The notes under the pieces were generated by a model. It was not told the DNA's origin and ran no database searches. It saw only the letters and a program-made list of their open reading frames with translations. A stretch of 8,724 nt of DNA, from contig JBGPKH010000371.1 of NCBI GenBank assembly GCA_041485845.1, positions 1-8,724 on the forward strand, read 5' to 3'. The DNA is from OMOG01 sp041485845 (GTDB taxonomy: Bacteria; Acidobacteriota; Terriglobia; Bryobacterales; Bryobacteraceae). The stretch's first letter is position 1, and each line of letters starts with the position of its first letter. Shown in pieces: positions 6,111 through 8,724 of this stretch. A program made the translations under genes and the position numbers.

Positions 6111-6788
6111 ATGGCGTTCGACATTGTTCTTGTCGATGATCACAAGCTGGTCCGCGATGGAGTCAAAACGATTCTCGAGCGCGGCGCGGAATTCCGCGTC
6201 GTGGGCGAGGCGGATAACGGCGCCGATGCGGTACAGCTCTGCAAGAAGGCCAATCCCGATATGGTCCTCATGGACATCGGGCTGCCGGGAATGAACGGCA
6301 TAGAGGCCACTACGGAACTGCTGCGGCACTGCCCACGGGTGAAGGTCGTCATCCTGTCGATGTACGACGACGAAAACTCCGTGGTCACCGCTATCCGCTC
6401 CGGCGCCCGCGCATTCGTTTTGAAGAAGGCGTCGTCCAGCGAGCTGCTGGATGCCCTGCGCACCGTGGCTCGCGGCGGCTCGTATCTCAGCTCCCAGGTC
6501 TCCGACCGCCTGCTCCAGCGCATCCAGCGCGGCGACCTGGAGACCCACGACCGCAGCCAGCTCGAACAGCTCTCGCCGCGCGAGTTGCAGGTGCTCCGCC
6601 TGGTGGCCGAAGGCAAAACCAGCAAGGATATCGCGGTGTTGCTCGACCTCGGCCTGCAGACCGTGCGCAGCTACCGCAAGACCATGATGAAGAAGCTCGG
6701 CGTGAACAACGTCGCCGGGCTCACGCAACTGGCGCTCGCCGCCGGAATCACGCACTGGAACAAGCCCGATGCAAACCCCGTGGGGTGA
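6111..6788 (+). CDS. NarL/FixJ-family response regulator
   Basis: A 225-residue DNA-binding regulator. The receiver domain (about 1-120) has the acidic pair Asp9-Asp10 in LVDDHK, the phospho-acceptor Asp55 in VLMDIGLPGMNG, Ser83 in ILSMYDD, and Lys105 in FVLKKASS. All of the switch residues are present. A LuxR-type helix-turn-helix follows at about 151-211: LSPRELQVLRLVAEGKTSKDIA, with the recognition helix near TVRSYRKTMMKKLGV. In place of the common TV(K/R)(T/N)HR the helix has TVRSYRK. Length and domain order are standard. It follows the histidine kinase by 9 bases and is almost certainly its target. The last 20 bases overlap the start of the amidohydrolase gene. Its target promoters are unknown; its own operon is a natural candidate. 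Confidence 0.95.
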   Translation: MAFDIVLVDDHKLVRDGVKTILERGAEFRVVGEADNGADAVQLCKKANPDMVLMDIGLPGMNGIEATTELLRHCPRVKVVILSMYDDENSVVTAIRSGARAFVLKKASSSELLDALRTVARGGSYLSSQVSDRLLQRIQRGDLETHDRSQLEQLSPRELQVLRLVAEGKTSKDIAVLLDLGLQTVRSYRKTMMKKLGVNNVAGLTQLALAAGITHWNKPDANPVG

Positions 6789-7656
6789 CTTCCCGGTCTG
6801 CGACGCGCACGCGCACTTCTTCTCGCGGCGCTTCTTCGAAGCCCTGGCCGCGCAAGCGAGCAGGCCCGCCGGCGAGATCGCTGCCGGCTTGGGATGGCAA
6901 CTGCCGCCCGAAGATCCGGCTGCGTTGGCGCACAACTGGGCGGCGGAATTGGACGCGCACGGCGTCGCCCGCGCGGCGCTGATCGCCAGCGTGCCGGGCG
7001 ATGAGTCCTCGGTTCTGGCAGCCCTCGAGGCATGCCCGGGCCGCTTCTTCGCCTACGCCATGGTCAATCCCCTCGCAGAGAATTCGGCGGTGGCGCCCGG
7101 GCTCGATGCCATATGCCTGTTTCCCGCCATGCACCGCTACTCGCTCCACGATCCCAAAGTGGCGCCGCTGCTCGATCAGGCTGCCGCCCGGGGCTGCGCC
7201 GTATTCGTACACTGCGGCGTGCTGACGGTGGGGGTGCGCAAGAAACTCGGCCTGCCCTCGCCCTTCGACATGCGCTTCTCCAACCCGCTCGAGCTGCACG
7301 GCATCGCGCTTCGCTATCCCCGCGTGCGGTTCATCGTCCCGCATTTCGGCGCCGGGTATTTCCGCGAAGCGCTCATGCTGGCCGACCTGTGCCCCAATGT
7401 GTACCTGGACACCTCCAGCGGCAATTCCTGGATGCGCTACGAAGGACTCGACCTCAAATCCGTATTCCGGCGCGCGCTGGACATCCTGGGCGCCGGCCGG
7501 CTGCTGTTCGGCACCGATTCGTCCTTCTTCCCGCGCGGTTGGAACTATGATGTTTTCGAGGTGCAGACCCGCACCCTGCTGGACCTGGGGATCGGCGGCG
7601 ACGATGCGCGATTGATCCTCGGGGAAAATCTGGAGCGGGTATTGGCACAAACTTGA
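6769..7656 (+). CDS. Amidohydrolase-family metal-dependent hydrolase
   Basis: A 295-residue TIM-barrel hydrolase of the amidohydrolase_2 type (PF04909). Metal ligands expected for the family are visible: Asp12, His14 and His16 in CDAHAHF, His148 in VFVHCGV, His192 in IVPHFGAGYF, and Asp250 in LLFGTDSSFF. YLDTSSGNSW (212-221) and the ending LILGENLERVL are also typical. Members hydrolyse or decarboxylate varied small molecules, and the substrate cannot be told here. The ATG at 6769 lies inside the regulator gene (20-base overlap) with GGAA 8 bases upstream, so translation is probably coupled to the two-component genes. The product may respond to, or act on, the compound the kinase senses, which is inference from position only. 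The gene ends at TGA 7654-7656; an inverted repeat with a T-run follows. Confidence 0.9.
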   Translation: MQTPWGDFPVCDAHAHFFSRRFFEALAAQASRPAGEIAAGLGWQLPPEDPAALAHNWAAELDAHGVARAALIASVPGDESSVLAALEACPGRFFAYAMVNPLAENSAVAPGLDAICLFPAMHRYSLHDPKVAPLLDQAAARGCAVFVHCGVLTVGVRKKLGLPSPFDMRFSNPLELHGIALRYPRVRFIVPHFGAGYFREALMLADLCPNVYLDTSSGNSWMRYEGLDLKSVFRRALDILGAGRLLFGTDSSFFPRGWNYDVFEVQTRTLLDLGIGGDDARLILGENLERVLAQT

Positions 7657-7690
7657 GAGCTTGCGGCCGCCCCAGGTACTAAGAAAGAGA

Positions 7691-7783
7691 ACAGCCAGCA
7701 TTCAGCCATCAGCTTTCAGCTCTGAGACATCGTTCGCCGCTGAGAGACCGTCGTGCGATTCAAAGCTGATAGCTGACTGCTGT
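7691..7783. repeat. Imperfect inverted repeat with agctgatagctg-type arms
   Basis: The left arm at 7691-7716 ends tcagccatcagcttt. The right arm at 7762-7783 begins aaagctgatagctga. The 15-base cores match at 14 positions when inverted, and the outer ends (acagc with gctgt) also pair. The octamer gttcgccg occurs twice, at 7732-7739 and 7782-7789, as a direct repeat. The arms are less GC-rich than the surrounding genes, and the sequence is unrelated to the gagccgcgacc palindromes. It may belong to a second dispersed repeat family. Confidence 0.6.
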
Positions 7784-7803
7784 TCGCCGAAAGCTGGTTT
7801 TTT
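7710..7803 (+). terminator. Possible transcription terminator after the operon
   Basis: Besides the long inverted repeat, cagctttc (7710-7717) can pair with gaaagctg (7789-7796). That second arm is followed one base later by six T's (7798-7803). A stem ending in a T-run fits an intrinsic terminator for the operon ending at 7656. The long distance between the arms and the competing pairing with 7762-7783 make the fold uncertain. Confidence 0.4.
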
Positions 7804-8328
7804 GTGCGCCTGATCATTCGATTCCCCCTGCGACATCCGCTTTACCCGGATTGGCCGGTAACGCCGGTCAGGGCGGCCAGGGGCCGATGCATTGCCCTGT
7901 CGGGCGCCTTTCGGGAATTGACCGAGGCCGCCGACCAAGGGGTCACCGCGCAGCGGGCGGTGTTCGCCATGCATTATCCGGACAGTCCGTTTTTGAGCGA
8001 TTCGGATCGGGATATCCTATGGGAGGCGTTTCAGGTTCCCGCGTTCGCCTGCCTGCTGGATGGCGACGGGCGGCTGGTGGGGTACGAGTGCGAAGCGCAG
8101 GACGGGCTGCACATTGCAACGATCTGTCCCACCGACACGCGCCGCATGTTCATTTCGAATGAAGATTCGATTCTGGGATATCGCCTGCCGCTCGATCAGA
8201 CGGTGGTGGAGTCCTCCCCCTGCGAGTGCGGAAGGCCGGGGCAGCGTCTCCGCTTCACGGGGACGCGGCCTGCCGCGCGGCGCCTCGAAGTGGTAGGCGG
8301 CGCCCATCGCGAGCACGGAACGGCTTAA
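7804..8328 (+). CDS. Small hypothetical protein with CxCGR motif
   Basis: An open frame of 174 residues from GTG 7804 to TAA 8326-8328. The well-structured part begins near residue 56 (MHYPDSPFLSDSDRDILWE), continues with VPAFACLLDGDGRLVGYECEAQDGLHIA, and ends with ILGYRLPLDQTVVESSPCECGRPG and then RLRF. The ending loosely recalls the stretch in phenylacetate-CoA-ligase-type adenylating enzymes where YR.GD is followed by CPCGR, but the protein is far too short to be such an enzyme. I do not recognise a named family. The start is doubtful: GTG 7804 directly follows the T-run of the putative terminator and has no Shine-Dalgarno sequence. ATG 7969, giving 119 residues, is a reasonable alternative that keeps all of the conserved-looking part. 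The gene is separate from the preceding operon. Confidence 0.6.
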   Translation: MRLIIRFPLRHPLYPDWPVTPVRAARGRCIALSGAFRELTEAADQGVTAQRAVFAMHYPDSPFLSDSDRDILWEAFQVPAFACLLDGDGRLVGYECEAQDGLHIATICPTDTRRMFISNEDSILGYRLPLDQTVVESSPCECGRPGQRLRFTGTRPAARRLEVVGGAHREHGTA

Positions 8329-8662
8329 GCCGGGGCCAGGGGCCAGGCGTTAATTCATAGGCGCTAACTTAAGAATTTAAGAAATGCTCAGTCGTTTCGA
8401 GGTTTCTTGGCTGCTGGAAACTGGTGAGATTCCCCAGGTCCGGCCTTCCTGTTTCTTTGGCCCCACTTCTACAGGTAGGGCGTTACACGGCCGGGTTGCG
8501 CGGCCACCTGCTGGGGAGCTGTTCCTAAATACTACGCGACTGATCGGGCGGAATCGGCCGATGCGGATATTGAGATGACCAGGCGCAAGGCATTTCCGGC
8601 CATTCTACGACTACGGGACCGTAGCTACAGAAAACCGATTGAGTAAGTGCGGTGGAAGGCCC
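8329..8662. other. Intergenic stretch without a convincing gene
   Basis: These 334 bases separate two convergent genes. Near the start, aggcgttaattcat is followed by the similar aggcgctaactta (about 8346-8372), and cttaa-gaat-ttaag nearby is a short inverted repeat, an AT-rich patch in GC-rich DNA. A 64-codon frame at 8384-8578 has no ribosome site and unlikely composition. A second frame is open from about 8481 to the TAA at 8644 but has no usable start at its front. A weak gccc-tta-gggc stem near 8660-8670 overlaps the stop of the next gene. I see no RNA gene. Confidence 0.45.
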
Positions 8663-8724
8663 TTAGGGCTTTGCGGACGCCGGCTGCCAGAGCTCAATCT
8701 TATTCCCATCCAGGTCATAGATCC
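8663..8724 (-). CDS. C-terminal end of a VOC/glyoxalase-family protein (partial)
   Basis: Read on the - strand, the last bases of the window give IYDLDGNKIELWQP, then ASAKP and a TAA stop at 8665-8663. The pattern D-x-DGN-x-IELWQP is the closing beta-strand of vicinal-oxygen-chelate (glyoxalase/bleomycin-resistance-like) proteins, in which the Glu is a metal ligand. Only 20 codons are inside the window, so the start and substrate cannot be judged. The gene is convergent with the CxCGR protein gene. Confidence 0.75.
   Translation of the reverse strand, partial: IYDLDGNKIELWQPASAKP

Noticed and set aside
5907..7701. Long - strand frames opposite the regulator and hydrolase genes
   Set aside because: Both + genes carry complete catalytic motifs. 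The - frames have no family features.
8384..8578. A 64-codon + strand frame
   Set aside because: No ribosome site, no recognisable motif, and composition unlike the neighbours.
8481..8646. A + strand frame containing WGAVPKYYATDRAESADAD, possibly a gene remnant
   Set aside because: Only an internal ATG is available, no family is recognised, and the third-codon-position pattern is not convincing.

Overview
The window looks like chromosomal DNA of a high-GC soil bacterium, most probably an Acidobacteriota of the Solibacter/Bryobacter type. This is inferred from memory of the families, not from a search. The clues are a kinase N-terminus of the style LGPYEILAPIGAGGMGEVYR, an AAA-like ATPase remnant, a Uma2-family gene, a transketolase split into two genes, and GC-rich dispersed palindromes built on the core gagccgcgacc.

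Layout. (1) 1-1278: the end of a membrane protein gene, overlapped by a complete gene for an unrecognised membrane-anchored protein, both on +. (2) 1279-3230: an accessory block. It holds two copies of one palindromic repeat (1342-1416 and 3167-3229). Between them lie an AAA-like ATPase pseudogene (+), an intact Uma2-family gene (-) and a Ser/Thr kinase pseudogene (-). Both pseudogenes keep their two ends but have lost the middle. (3) 3281-7656: a compact + strand run of five genes: transketolase N-terminal subunit, transketolase C-terminal subunit, a soluble PAS-type sensor histidine kinase, a NarL-type response regulator, and a metal-dependent amidohydrolase. The spacings are 3 bp, about 34 bp, 9 bp and a 20 bp overlap, so this is probably one operon. 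(4) 7657-7803: an imperfect inverted repeat ending in six T's, probably a terminator. (5) 7804-8328: a small protein of unknown function with a Cys-x-Cys-Gly-Arg motif. (6) 8329-8662: no convincing gene. (7) 8663-8724: the last codons of a VOC/glyoxalase-family gene on the - strand.

How the genes fit together. The two transketolase genes encode the two halves of one thiamine-diphosphate enzyme of the non-oxidative pentose phosphate pathway. The kinase and regulator form a cognate two-component pair whose signal is probably cytoplasmic, because no membrane segment is seen. The overlap of regulator and amidohydrolase suggests coupled translation. I do not see a clearly new defence or mobile system. 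The most unusual features are the matched internally deleted pseudogenes framed by palindromic repeats, and an animal-type active-site motif in the split transketolase.
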